A DNA stretch of 64,000 nucleotides from Hippasteria phrygiana. Lineage: Eukaryota; Echinodermata; Asteroidea; Valvatida; Goniasteridae. The stretch covers positions 2,170,001-2,234,000 of the forward strand of contig JAZGUH010000326.1 of NCBI GenBank assembly GCA_037893225.1, given 5' to 3'. How positions within the stretch are numbered: the first letter of the stretch is position 1; every line of letters starts with the position of its first letter. Positions 50,444 through 63,407 of the stretch are shown piece after piece. The translations under genes and the position numbers were made by a program. The notes beneath the pieces were generated by a model that saw nothing but the letters and a program-made list of their open reading frames with translations, did not search any database and was not told where the DNA came from.

Positions 50444-51371
50444 GTTCAAACCTCGCAATGTTTATTTTCTTTCCGGCCACCATCTGTGTACATATTACCG
50501 TGTATTTATTGCTCCATGCCTGTCAAATTCTCCGGGGTATGGACTTGCTTTACTCATTCATAATTGCATGAAATATCAACCAAATGCAGTAATTTTGACA
50601 TGTATGGATAGCTTAGATCTGGCGCTACGTGTTGCAATCATCGGCGGCTTCTTAGAGTTAAAACTTGTGGAGAAAATTCAAACCTCGCAATGTTTATTTT
50701 CTTCCCAGCCACCATCTGTGTACATATTACCGTCTATTTATTGCTCCATGCCTGTCAAATTCCCAGGGGTATGGACTTGCTTTACTCATTCATAATTGCA
50801 TAAAATATCAACCAAATGCAGTAATGTTGATATGTATGGATAGCTTAGATCTGGCGCTACATGTTGCAATCATCGGCGGCTTCTTAGAGTTAAAACTTGT
50901 GGAGAAAGTTCAAACCTCGCAATGTTTATTTTCTTCCCGGCCACCATCTGTGTGCATATTACCTTATATTTATTGCTCCATGCCTGTCAGATTCCCTGGG
51001 GTATGAACTTGCTTTACTCATTCATAATTGCATGAAATATCAACCAAATGCAGTAATTTTGACATGTATGGATAGCTTAGATCTGGCGCTACATGTTGCA
51101 ATCATCGGCGGCTTCTTAGAGTTAAAACTTGTGGAGAAAGTTCAAACCTCGCAATGTTTATTTTCTTCCCGGCCACCATCTGTGTGCATATTACCTTATA
51201 TTTATTGCTCCATGCCTGGCAGATTCCCTGGGGTATGAACTTGCTTTACTCATTCATAATTGCATGAAATATCAACCAAATGCAGTAATTTTGACATGTA
51301 TGGATAGCTTAGATCTGGCGCTACATGTTGCAATCATCGGCGGCTTTTTAGAGTTAAAACTTGTGGAGAAA

Positions 51372-51596
51372 ATTCAAACCTCGCAATGTTTATTTTCTTC
51401 CCGGCCACCATCTGTGTGCATATTACCTTCTATTTATTGCTCCATGCCTGTCAGATTCCCTGGGGTATGAACTTGCTTTACTTATTCATAATTGCATGAA
51501 ATATCAACCAAATGCAGTAATTTTGACATGTATGGATAGCTTAGATCTGGCGCTACATGTTGCAATCATCGGTAGCTTCTTAGAGTTGTGGAGAAA
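51372..51596 (+). repeat. 225-bp D unit, copy 8, with a pure R2 head
   Basis: The 7-bp deletion and CGGTAGCTT (about 51579-51587) are present as in the other D units. Unlike them, the head is R2 throughout (CCGGCCACCATC, TGCATATTACCTTCTA, CTCCATGCC) instead of F3 with CTCCTTGCC. It therefore shows what a D unit looks like without the F/R2 hybrid: either the older form or a later recombinant. Confidence 0.92.
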
Positions 51597-52986
51597 ATTC
51601 AAACCTCGCAATGTTTATTTTCTTCCCGGCCACCATCTGTGTGCATATTACCTTCTATTTATTGCTCCATGCCTGTCAGATTCCCTGGGGTATGTACTTG
51701 CTTTACTTATTCATAATTGCATGAAATATCAACCAAATGCAGTAATTTTGACATGTATGGATAGCTTAGATCTGGCGCTACATGTTGCAATCATCGGCGG
51801 CTTCCTAGAGTTAAAACTTGTGGAGAAAGTTCAAACCTCGCAATGTTTATTTTCTTCCCGGCCACCATCTGTGTACATATTACCGTCTATTTATTGCTCC
51901 ATGCCTGTCAAATTCTCTGGGGTATGGACTTGCTTTACTCATTCACAATTGAATGAAATATCAACCAAATGCAGTAATTTTGACATGTATGGATAGCTTA
52001 GATCTGGCGCTACATGTTGCAATCATCGGCGGCTTCTTAGAGTTAAAACTTGTGGAGAAAGTTCAAACCTCGCAATGTTTATTTTCTTCCCAGCCACCAC
52101 TGTGTACATATTACCGTCTATTTATTGCTCCATGCCTGTCAGATTCCCTGGGGTATAAACTTGCTTTACTCATTCATAATTGCATAAAATATCAACCAAA
52201 TGCAGTAATTTTGACATGTATGGATAGCTTAGATCTGGCGCTACATGTTGCAATCATCGGCGGCTTCTTAGAGTTAAAACTTGTGGAGAAAATTCAAACC
52301 TCGCAATGTTTATTTTCTTCCCAGCCACCATCTGTGTACATATTACCGTCTATTTATTGCTCCATGCCTGTCAAATTCCCAGGGGTATGGACTTGCTTTA
52401 CTCATTCATAATTGCATAAAATATCAACCAAATGCAGTAATGTTGATATGTATGGATAGCTTAGATCTGGCGCTACATGTTGCAATCATCGGCGGCTTCT
52501 TAGAGTTAAAACTTGTGGAGAAAGTTCAAACCTCGCAATGTTTATTTTCTTCCCGGCCACCATCTGTGTGCATATTACCTTATATTTATTGCTCCATGCC
52601 TGTCAAATTCCCTGGGGTATGACTTGCTTTACTCATTCATAATTGCATGAAATATCAACCAAATTCAGTAATTTTGACATGTATGGATAGCTTAGATCTG
52701 GCGCTACATGTTGCAATCATCGGCGGCTTCTTAGAGTTAAAACTTGTGGAGAAAATTCAAACCTCGCAATGTTTATTTTCTTTCCGGCCAACATCTGTGT
52801 ACATGTTACCGTCTATTTATTGCTCCATGCTTGTCAAATTCCCTAGGGTATGGACTTGCTTTACTCATTCATAATTGCATGAAATATCAACCAAATGCAG
52901 TAATTTTGACATGTATGGATAGCTTAGATCTGGCGCTACATGTTGCAATCATCGGCGGCTTCTTAGAGTTAAAACTTGTGGAGAAA

Positions 52987-53218
52987 ATTCAAACCTCGCA
53001 ATGTTTATTTTCTTTCCGGCCAACATCTGTGTACATGTTACCGTCTATTTATTGCTCCATGCATGTCAAATTCCCAGGGGTATGGACTTGCTTTACTTAT
53101 TCATAATTGCATAAAATATCAACCAAATGCAGTAATGTTGACATGTATGGATAGCTTAGATCTGGCGCTACATGTTGCAATCATCGGCGGCTTCTTAGAG
53201 TTAAAACTTGTGGAGAAA
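52987..53218 (+). repeat. Hybrid F1/M unit at a duplication junction
   Basis: The head is F1 (TTTCCGGCCAACATC, CATGTTACCG, CATGCATGTC) and the tail is M (CCCAGGGGTATGGAC, CTTTACTTATTC, CATAAAATATC). The switch lies at about 53066-53075. The following unit is S, the start of the second copy of the 2775-bp repeat, so this is the likely junction of that duplication. Confidence 0.84.
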
Positions 53219-56200
53219 GTTCAAACCTCGCAATGTTTATTTTCTTTCCGGCCACCATCTGTGTACATATTACCGTGTATTTATTGCTCCATGCCTGTCA
53301 AATTCTCCGGGGTATGGACTTGCTTTACTCATTCATAATTGCATGAAATATCAACCAAATGCAGTAATTTTGACATGTATGGATAGCTTAGATCTGGCGC
53401 TACGTGTTGCAATCATCGGCGGCTTCTTAGAGTTAAAACTTGTGGAGAAAATTCAAACCTCGCAATGTTTATTTTCTTCCCAGCCACCATCTGTGTACAT
53501 ATTACCGTCTATTTATTGCTCCATGCCTGTCAAATTCCCAGGGGTATGGACTTGCTTTACTCATTCATAATTGCATAAAATATCAACCAAATGCAGTAAT
53601 GTTGATATGTATGGATAGCTTAGATCTGGCGCTACATGTTGCAATCATCGGCGGCTTCTTAGAGTTAAAACTTGTGGAGAAAGTTCAAACCTCGCAATGT
53701 TTATTTTCTTCCCGGCCACCATATGTGTGCATATTACCTTATATTTATTGCTCCATGCCTGTCAGATTCCCTGGGGTATGAACTTGCTTTACTCATTCAT
53801 AATTGCATGAAATATCAACCAAATGCAGTAATTTTGACATGTATGGATAGCTTAGATCTGGCGCTACATGTTGCAATCATCGGCGGCTTCTTAGAGTTAA
53901 AACTTGTGGAGAAAGTTCAAACCTCGCAATGTTTATTTTCTTCCCGGCCACCATCTGTGTGCATATTACCTTATATTTATTGCTCCATGCCTGGCAGATT
54001 CCCTGGGGTATGAACTTGCTTTACTCATTCATAATTGCATGAAATATCAACCAAATGCAGTAATTTTGACATGTATGGATAGCTTAGATCTGGCGCTACA
54101 TGTTGCAATCATCGGCGGCTTTTTAGAGTTAAAACTTGTGGAGAAAATTCAAACCTCGCAATGTTTATTTTCTTCCCGGCCACCATCTGTGTGCATATTA
54201 CCTTCTATTTATTGCTCCATGCCTGTCAGTTTCCCTGGGGTATGAACTTGCTTTACTTATTCATAATTGCATGAAATATCAACCAAATGCAGTAATTTTG
54301 ACATGTATGGATAGCTTAGATCTGGCGCTACATGTTGCAATCATCGGCGGCTTCTTAGAGTTAAAACTTGTGGAGAAAGTTCAAACCTCGCGGTGTTTAT
54401 TTTCTTCCCAGCCACCATCTGTGTACATATTACCGTCTATTTATTGCTCCATGCCTGTCAAATTCCCAGGGGTATGGACTTGCTTTACTCATTCATAATT
54501 GCATAAAATATCAACCAAATTCAGTAATTTTGACACGTATGGATAGCTTAGATCTGGCGCTACATGTTGCAATCATCGGCGGCTTCTTAGAGTTAAAACT
54601 TGTGGAGAAAATTCAAACCTCGCAATGTTTATTTTCTTTCCGGCCAACATCTGTGTACATGTTACCGTCTATTTATTGCTCCATGCATGTCAAATTCCCT
54701 GGGGTATGACTTGCTTTACTCATTCATAATTGCATGAAATATCAACCAAATTAAGTAATTTTGACATGTATGGATAGCTTAGATCTGGCGCTACATGTTG
54801 CAATCATCGGCGGCTTCTTAGAGTTAAAACTTGTGGAGAAAATTCAAACCTCGCAATGTTTATTTTCTTTCCGGCCAACATCTGTGTACATGTTACCGTA
54901 TATTTATTGCTCCATGCATGTCAAATTCCCTAGGGTATGACTTGCTTTACTCATTCATAATTGCATGAAATATAAACCAAATACAGTAATTTTGACATGT
55001 ATGGATAGCTTAGATCTGGCGCTACATGTTGCAATCATCGGCGGCTTCTTAGAGTTAAAACTTGTGGAGAAAGTTCAAACCTCGCAGTGTTTATTTTCTT
55101 TCCGGCCAACATCTGTGTACATGTTACCGTCTATTTATTGCTCCATGCTTGTCAAATTCCCTAGGGTATGGACTTGCTTTACTCATTCACAATTGAATGA
55201 AATATCAACCAAATGCAGTAATTTTGACATGTATGGATAGCTTAGATCTGGCGCTACATGTTGCAATCATCGGCGGCTTCTTAGAGTTAAAACTTGTGGA
55301 GAAAGTTCAAACCTCGCAATGTTTATTTTCTTCCCAGCCACCACTGTGTACATATTACCGTCTATTTATTGCTCCATGCCTGTCAGATTCCCTGGGGTAT
55401 AAACTTGCTTTACTCATTCATAATTGCATAAAATATCAACCAAATGCAGTAATTTTGACATGTATGGATAGCTTAGATCTGGCGCTACATGTTGCAATCA
55501 TCGGCGGCTTCTTAGAGTTAAAACTTGTGGAGAAAATTCAAACCTCGCAATGTTTATTTTCTTCCCAGCCGCCATCTGTGTACATATTACCGTCTATTTA
55601 TTGCTCCATGCCTGTCAAATTCCCAGGGGTATGGACTTGCTTTACTCATTCATAATTGCATAAAATATCAACCAAATGCAGTAATGTTGATATGTATGGA
55701 TAGCTTAGATCTGGCGCTACATGTTGCAATCATCGGCGGCTTCTTAGAGTTAAAACTTGTGGAGAAAGTTCAAACCTCGCAATGTTTATTTTCTTCCCGG
55801 CCACCATCTGTGTGCATATTACCTTATATTTATTGCTCCATGCCTGTCAAATTCCCTGGGGTATGACTTGCTTTACTCATTCATAATTGCATGAAATATC
55901 AACCAAATTCAGTAATTTTGACATGTATGGATAGCTTAGATCTGGCGCTACATGTTGCAATCATCGGCGGCTTCTTAGAGTTAAAACTTGTGGAGAAAAT
56001 TCAAACCTCGCAATGTTTATTTTCTTTCCGGCCAACATCTGTGTACATGTTACCGTCTATTTATTGCTCCATGCTTGTCAAATTCCCTAGGGTATGGACT
56101 TGCTTTACTCATTCATAATTGCATGAAATATCAACCAAATGCAGTAATTTTGACATGTATGGATAGCTTAGATCTGGCGCTACATGTTGCAATCATCGGC

Positions 56201-56230
56201 GGCTTCTTAGAGTTAAAACTTGTGGAGAAA
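53219..56230 (+). repeat. Region C, block C2: 13 units, 3012 bp
   Basis: Class order: S Q R1 R1 R2 G F1 F4' R3/F2 L Q R1'' F2. The first four units copy block C1. R2-G-F1-F4' copies region A (compare 9036-9961). The third unit carries a private CCATATGTG. The return of this A-type order after more than 30 kb of region B shows that A-type sequence flanks B on both sides. Confidence 0.85.
55073..55304 (+). repeat. Hybrid R3/F2 unit
   Basis: The head has the R3 marker CGCAGTG (about 55083-55089) but continues with the F2 markers TTTCCGGCCAACATC, CATGTTACCG and CATGCTTGTC. In region A, F4' is followed by a full R3 unit (for example 9962 and 13668). The crossover lies within about 12 bases, between 55089 and 55101. 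Confidence 0.84.
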
Positions 56231-58541
56231 ATTCAAACCTCGCAATGTTTATTTTCTTTCCGGCCAACATCTGTGTACATGTTACCGTCTATTTATTGCT
56301 CCATGCATGTCAAATTCCCTAGGGTATGACTTGCTTTACTCATTCATAATTGCATGAAATATAAACCAAATACAGTAATTTTGACATGTATGGATAGCTT
56401 AGATCTGGCGCTACATGTTGCAATTATCGGCGGCTTCTTAGAGTTAAAACTTGTGGAGAAAATTCAAACCTCGCAATGTTTATTTTCTTTCAGGCCAACA
56501 TCTGTGTACATATTACCGTCTATTTATTGCTCCATGCATGTCAAATTCCCTGGGGTATGGACTTGCTTTATTCATTCATAATTGCATGAAATATCAACCA
56601 AATGCAGTAATTTTGACATGTATGGATAGCTTAGATCTGGCGCTACATGTTGCAATCATCGGCGGCTTCTTAGAGTTAAAACTTGTGGAGAAAATTCAAA
56701 CCTCGCAATGTTTATTTTCTTTCCGGCCAACATCTGTGTACATGTTACCGTCTATTTATTGCTCCATGCATGTCAAATTCCCTGGGGTATGACTTGCTTT
56801 ACTCATTCATAATTGCATGAAATATAAACCAAATACAGTAATTTTGACATGTATGGATAGCTTAGATCTGGCGCTACATGTTGTAATTATCGGCGGCTTC
56901 TTAGAGTTAAAACTTGTGGAGAAAATTCAAACCTCGCAATGTTTATTTTCTTTCCGGCCAACATCTGTGTACATATTACCGTCTATGTATTGCTCCATGC
57001 ATGTCAAATTCCCTGGGGTATGGACTTGCTTTATTCATTCATAATTGCATGAAATATCAACCAAATGCAGTAATTTTGACATGTATGGATAGCTTAGATC
57101 TGGCGCTACATGTTGTAATTATCGGCGGCTTCTTAGAGTTAAAACTTGTGGAGAAAATTCAAACCTCGCAATGTTTATTTTCTTTCCGGCCAACATCTGT
57201 GTACATATTACCGTCTATTTATTGCTCCTTGCCTGTCAGATTCCCTGGGGTATGAACTTGCTTTACTTATTCATAATTGCATGAAATATCAACCAAATGC
57301 AGTAATTTTGACATGTATGGATAGCTTAGATCTGGCGCTACATGTTGCAATCATCGGTAGCTTCTTAGAGTTGTGGAGAAAATTCAAACCTCGCAATGTT
57401 TATTTTCTTCCCGGCCACCATCTGTGTGCATATTACCTTCTATTTATTGCTCCATGCCTGTCAGATTCCCTGGGGTATGTACTTGCTTTACTTATTCATA
57501 ATTGCATGAAATATCAACCAAATGCAGTAATTTTGACATGTATGGATAGCTTAGATCTGGCGCTACATGTTGCAATCATCGGCGGCTTCCTAGAGTTAAA
57601 ACTTGTGGAGAAAGTTCAAACCTCGCAATGTTTATTTTCTTCCCGGCCACCATCTGTGTACATATTACCGTCTATTTATTGCTCCATGCCTGTCAAATTC
57701 TCTGGGGTATGGACTTGCTTTACTTATTCATAATTGCATGAAATATCAACCAAATGCAGTAATGTTGACATGTATGGATAGCTTAGATCTGGCGCTACAT
57801 GTTGCAATCATCGGCGGCTTTTTAGAGTTAAAACTTGTGGAGAAAATTCAAACCTCGCAATGTTTATTTTCTTCTCGGCCACCATCTGTGTGCATATTAC
57901 CTTCTATTTATTGCTCCTTGCCTGTCAGATTCCCTGGGGTATGAACTTGCTTTACTTATTCATAATTGCATGAAATATCAACCAAATGCAGTAATTTTGA
58001 CATGTATGGATAGCTTAGATCTGGCGCTACATGTTGCAATCATCGGCGGCTTCTTAGAGTTAAAACTTGTGGAGAAAGTTCAAACCTCGCAATATTTATT
58101 TTCTTCCCGGCCACCATCTGTGTACATATTACCGTCTATTTATTGCTCCATGCCTGTCAGATTCCCTGGGGTATAAACTTGCTTTAGTCATTCATAATTG
58201 CATAAAATATCAACCAAATGCAGTAATTTTGACATGTATGGATAGCTTAGATCTGGCGCTACATGTTGCAATCATCGGCGGCTTCTTAGAGTTAAAACTT
58301 GTGGAGAAAATTCAAACCTCGCAATGTTTATTTTCTTCCCGGCCACCATCTGTGTACATATTACCGTCTATTTATTGCTCCATGCCTGTCAAATTCCCAG
58401 GGGTATGGACTTGCTTTACTTATTCATAATTGCATAAAATATCAACCAAATGCAGTAATGTTGACATGTATGGATAGCTTAGATCTGGCGCTACATGTTG
58501 CAATCATCGGCGGCTTCTTAGAGTTAAAACTTGTGGAGAAA
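56231..58541 (+). repeat. Region C, block C3: 10 units, 2311 bp, a D-module copy outside region B
   Basis: Class order: F4 F3 F1 F3 D R2v R3t R2 H M. It is a shortened region B copy lacking P. The F3 head retains CTTTCAGGCC (about 56488), but the preceding F4 tail has CAATTATCGG instead of CAATTTTCGG, so only one of the two usual start markers is present. An extra R2 unit with CTCCTTGCC (57846) sits between R3t and H. The H unit has CGCAATATTT as in the copy at 49980. Confidence 0.84.
57157..57381 (+). repeat. 225-bp D unit, copy 9
   Basis: The 7-bp deletion and CGGTAGCTT (about 57355-57363) are present, with an F3 head and R2 tail as in region B. Confidence 0.93.
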
Positions 58542-58773
58542 GTTCAAACCTCGCAATGTTTATTTTCTTTCCGGCCACCATCTGTGTACATATTACCTTA
58601 TATTTATTGCTCCATGCCTGTCAGATTCCCTGGGGTATGAACGTGCTTTACTCATTCATAATTGCATGAAATATCAACCAAATGCAGTAATTTTGACATG
58701 TATGGATAGCTTAGATCTGGCGCTACATGTTGCAATCATCGGCGGCTTCTTAGAGTTAAAACTTGTGGAGAAA

Positions 58774-60628
58774 GTTCAAACCTCGCAATGTTTATTTTCT
58801 TCCCGGCCACCATCTGTGTGCATATTACCTTATATTTATTGCTCCATGCCTGTCAGATTCCCTGGGGTATGAACTTGCTTTACTCATTCATAATTGCATG
58901 AAATATCAACCAAATGCAGTAATTTTGACATGTATGGATAGCTTAGATCTGGCGCTACATGTTGCAATCATCGGCGGCTTTTTAGAGTTAAAACTTGTGG
59001 AGAAAAGTCAAACCTCGCAATGTTTATTTTCTTCCCGGCCACCATCTGTGTGCATATTACCTTCTATTTATTGCTCCATGCCTGTCAGATTCCCTGGGGT
59101 ATGAACTTGCTTTACTTATTCATAATTGCATGAAATATCAACCAAATGCAGTAATTTTGACATGTATGGATAGCTTAGATCTGGCGCTACATGTTGCAAT
59201 CATCGGCGGCTTCTTAGAGTTAAAACTTGTGGAGAAAGTTCAAACCTCGCGGTGTTTATTTTCTTCCCAGCCACCATCTGTGTACATATTACCGTCTATT
59301 TATTGCTCCATGCCTGTCAAATTCCCAGGGGTATGGACTTGCTTTACTCATTCATAATTGCATAAAATATCAACCAAATTCAGTAATTTTGACACGTATG
59401 GATAGCTTAGATCTGGCGCTACATGTTGCAATCATCGGCGGCTTCTTAGAGTTAAAACTTGTGGAGAAAATTCAAACCTCGCAATGTTTATTTTCTTTCC
59501 GGCCAACATCTGTGTACATGTTACCGTCTATTTATTGCTCCATGCATGTCAAATTCCCTGGGGTATGAACTTGCTTTACTCATTCATAATTGCATGAAAT
59601 ATCAACCAAATGCAGTAATTTTGACATGTATGGATAGCTTAGATCTGGCGCTACATGTTGCAATCATCGGCGGCTTCTTAGAGTTAAAACTTGTGGAGAA
59701 AGTTCAAACCTCGCAATGTTTATTTTCTTCCCGGCCACCATCTGTGTACATATTACCTTATATTTATTGCTCCATGCCTGTCAGATTCCCTGGGGTATGA
59801 ACTTGCTTTACTCATTCATAATTGCATGAAATATCAACCAAATGCAGTAATTTTGACATGTATGGATAGCTTAGATCTGGCGCTACATGTTGCAATCATC
59901 GGCGGCTTTTTAGAGTTAAAACTTGTGGAGAAAATTCAAACCTCGCAATGTTTATTTTCTTCCCGGCCACCATCTGTGTGCATATTACCTTCTATTTATT
60001 GCTCCATGCCTGTCAGATTCCCTGGGGTATGAACTTGCTTTACTTATTCATAATTGCATGAAATATCAACCAAATGCAGTAATTTTGACATGTATGGATA
60101 GCTTAGATCTGGCGCTACATGTTGCAATCATCGGCGGCTTCTTAGAGTTAAAACTTGTGGAGAAAGTTCAAACCTCGCGGTGTTTATTTTCTTCCCAGCC
60201 ACCATCTGTGTACATATTACCGTCTATTTATTGCTCCATGCCTGTCAAATTCCCAGGGGTATGGACTTGCTTTACTCATTCATAATTGCATAAAATATCA
60301 ACCAAATTCAGTAATTTTGACACGTATGGATAGCTTAGATCTGGCGCTACATGTTGCAATCATCGGCGGCTTCTTAGAGTTAAAACTTGTGGAGAAAATT
60401 CAAACCTCGCAATGTTTATTTTCTTTCCGGCCAACATCTGTGTACATGTTACCGTCTATTTATTGCTCCATGCATGTCAAATTCCCTGGGGTATGACTTG
60501 CTTTACTCATTCATAATTGCATGAAATATCAACCAAATTCAGTAATTTTGACATGTATGGATAGCTTAGATCTGGCGCTACATGTTGCAATCATCGGCGG
60601 CTTCTTAGAGTTAAAACTTGTGGAGAAA
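58774..60628 (+). repeat. Tandem duplication of a four-unit R1-R2-G-F1 module (928 and 927 bp)
   Basis: Units 58774, 59006, 59238, 59470 are followed by 59702, 59934, 60166, 60398 with the same classes in the same order. The first F1 keeps GGGGTATGAAC (232 bp) and the second has GGGGTATGAC (231 bp). The R1 of the second copy reads TGTACATATTACC where the first has TGTGCATATTACC. The private GAAAAGTCAAACC at 59006 is not in the second copy. Confidence 0.84.
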
Positions 60629-62960
60629 GTTCAAACCTCGCAGTGTTTATTTTCTTCCCGGCCACCATCTGTGTACATATTACCGTCTATTTATTGCTCC
60701 ATGCCTGTCAAATTCTCTGGGGTATGGACTTGCTTTACTCATTCACAATTGAATGAAATATCAACCAAATGCAGTAATTTTGACATGTATGGATAACTTA
60801 GATCTGGCGCTACATGTTGCAATCATCGGCGGCTTCTTAGAGTTAAAACTTGTGGAGAAAGTTCAAACCTCGCAATGTTTATTTTCTTCCCGGCCACCAT
60901 CTGTGTGCATATTACCTTATATTTATTGCTCCATGCCTGTCAAATTCCCTGGGCTATGACTTGCTTTACTCATTCATAATTGCATGAAATATCAACCAAA
61001 TTCAGTAATTTTGACATGTATGGATAGCTTAGATCTGGCGCTACATGTTGCAATCATCGGCGGCTTCTTAGAGTTAAAACTTGTGGAGAAAATTCAAACC
61101 TCGCAATGTTTATTTTCTTTCCGGCCAACATCTGTGTACATGTTACCGTCTATTTATTGCTCCATGCTTGTCAAATTCCCTAGGGTATGGACTTGCTTTA
61201 CTCATTCATAATTGCATGAAATATCAACCAAATGCAGTAATTTTGACATGTATGGATAGCTTAGATCTGGCGCTACGTGTTGCAATCATCGGCGGCTTCT
61301 TAGAGTTAAAACTTGTGGAGAAAATTCAAACCTCGCAATGTTTATTTTCTTTCCGGCCAACATCTGTGTACATGTTACCGTCTATTTATTGCTCCATGCA
61401 TGTCAAATTCCCTAGGGTATGACTTGCTTTACTCATTCATAATTGCATGAAATATAAACCAAATACAGTAATTTTGACATGTATGGATAGCTTAGATCTG
61501 GCGCTACATGTTGCAATTATCGGCGGCTTCTTAGAGTTAAAACTTGTGGAGAAAATTCAAACCTCGCAATGTTTATTTTCTTTCCGGCCAACATCTGTGT
61601 ACATATTACCGTCTATTTATTGCTCCATGCATGTCAAATTCCCTGGGGTATGGACTTGCTTTATTCATTCATAATTGCATGAAATATCAACCAAATGCAG
61701 TAATTTTGACATGTATGGATAGCTTAGATCTGGCGCTACATGTTGCAATCATCGGCGGCTTCTTAGAGTTAAAACTTGTGGAGAAAATTCAAACCTCGCA
61801 ATGTTTATTTTCTTTCCGGCCAACATCTGTGTACATGTTACCGTCTATTTATTGCTCCATGCATGTCAAATTCCCTGGGGTATGACTTGCTTTACTCATT
61901 CATAATTGCATGAAATATAAACCAAATACAGTAATTTTGACATGTATGGATAGCTTAGATCTGGCGCTACATGTTGCAATCATCGGCGGCTTCTTAGAGT
62001 TAAAACTTGTGGAGAAAGTTCAAACCTCGCAGTGTTTATTTTCTTCCCGGCCACCATCTGTGTACATATTACCGTCTATTTATTGCTCCATGCCTGTCAA
62101 ATTCTCTGGGGTATGGACTTGCTTTACTCATTCACAATTGAATGAAATATCAACCAAATGCAGTAATTTTGACATGTATGGATAACTTAGATCTGGCGCT
62201 ACATGTTGCAATCATCGGCGGCTTCTTAGAGTTAAAACTTGTGGAGAAAGTTCAAACCTCGCAATGTTTATTTTCTTCCCGGCCACCATCTGTGTGCATA
62301 TTACCTTATATTTATTGCTCCATGCCTGTCAAATTCCCTGGGCTATGACTTGCTTTACTCATTCATAATTGCATGAAATATCAACCAAATTCAGTAATTT
62401 TGACATGTATGGATAGCTTAGATCTGGCGCTACATGTTGCAATCATCGGCGGCTTCTTAGAGTTAAAACTTGTGGAGAAAATTCAAACCTCGCAATGTTT
62501 ATTTTCTTTCCGGCCAACATCTGTGTACATGTTACCGTCTATTTATTGCTCCATGCTTGTCAAATTCCCTAGGGTATGGACTTGCTTTACTCATTCATAA
62601 TTGCATGAAATATCAACCAAATGCAGTAATTTTGACATGTATGGATAGCTTAGATCTGGCGCTACGTGTTGCAATCATCGGCGGCTTCTTAGAGTTAAAA
62701 CTTGTGGAGAAAATTCAAACCTCGCAATGTTTATTTTCTTTCCGGCCAACATCTGTGTACATGTTACCGTCTATTTATTGCTCCATGCATGTCAAATTCC
62801 CTAGGGTATGACTTGCTTTACTCATTCATAATTGCATGAAATATAAACCAAATACAGTAATTTTGACATGTATGGATAGCTTAGATCTGGCGCTACATGT
62901 TGCAATTATCGGCGGCTTCTTAGAGTTAAAACTTGTGGAGAAAATTCAAACCTCGCAATG
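60550..62960 (+). repeat. Duplication of about 1389 bp (R3-R1'-F2-F4-F3-F1)
   Basis: Units 60629, 60861, 61092, 61324 recur at exactly +1389 as 62018, 62250, 62481, 62713. Shared rare variants are GGATAACTTAG (about 60791 and 62180) and GCTACGTGTTG (about 61273 and 62661). Unit six of the first copy (F3, 61555) is replaced by R2 in the second (62944). A third partial copy starts at about 63530, offset 1622, and again carries GGATAACTTAG at about 63802. Confidence 0.87.
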
Positions 62961-63407
62961 TTTATTTTCTTCCCGGCCACCATCTGTGTGTATATTACCT
63001 TCTATTTATTGCTCCATGCCTGTCAGATTCCCTGGGGTATGAACTTGCTTTACTCATTCATAATTGCATGAAATGTCAACCAAATGCAGTAATTTTGACA
63101 TGTATGGATAGCTTAGATCTGGCGCTACATGTTGCAATCATCGGCGGCTTCTTAGAGTTAAAACTTGTGGAGAAAGTTAAAACCTCGCGGTGTTTATTTT
63201 CTTCCAAGCCACCATCTGTGTACATATTACCGTCTATTTATTGCTCCATGTCTGTCAGATTCCCCGGGGTATGGACTTGCTTTACTCATTCATAATTGCA
63301 TAAAATATCAACCAAATGCAGTAATTTTGACATGTATGGATAGCTTAGATCTGGCGCTACATGTTGCAATCATCGGCGGCTTCTTAGAGTTAAAACTTGT
63401 GGAGAAA
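62944..63407 (+). repeat. Two units with unusually many private variants
   Basis: Within about 280 bp these units carry TGTGTATATT (about 62987), GAAATGTCAACC (about 63070), GTTAAAACCTCG (about 63176), CTTCCAAGCC (about 63201), CCATGTCTGTC (about 63247) and TTCCCCGGGG (about 63261). I did not notice any of these in other units. They are R2 and G class by their remaining markers. Confidence 0.85.

Larger units (their letters stand above)
50444..53218 (+). repeat. Region C, block C1: 12 units, 2775 bp
   Basis: Class order: S Q R1 R1 D R2v R3t L Q R1'' F2 hybrid. The first four units plus part of the fifth recur at +2775 bp (53219 onward). Shared rare variants include ACCGTGTATT and TCTCCGGGG in S, GCTACGTGTTG at the end of S, and CCTGGCAGATTCC in the second R1. 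The two copies part company inside the fifth unit: D here, ordinary R2 in the second copy. Confidence 0.86.
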
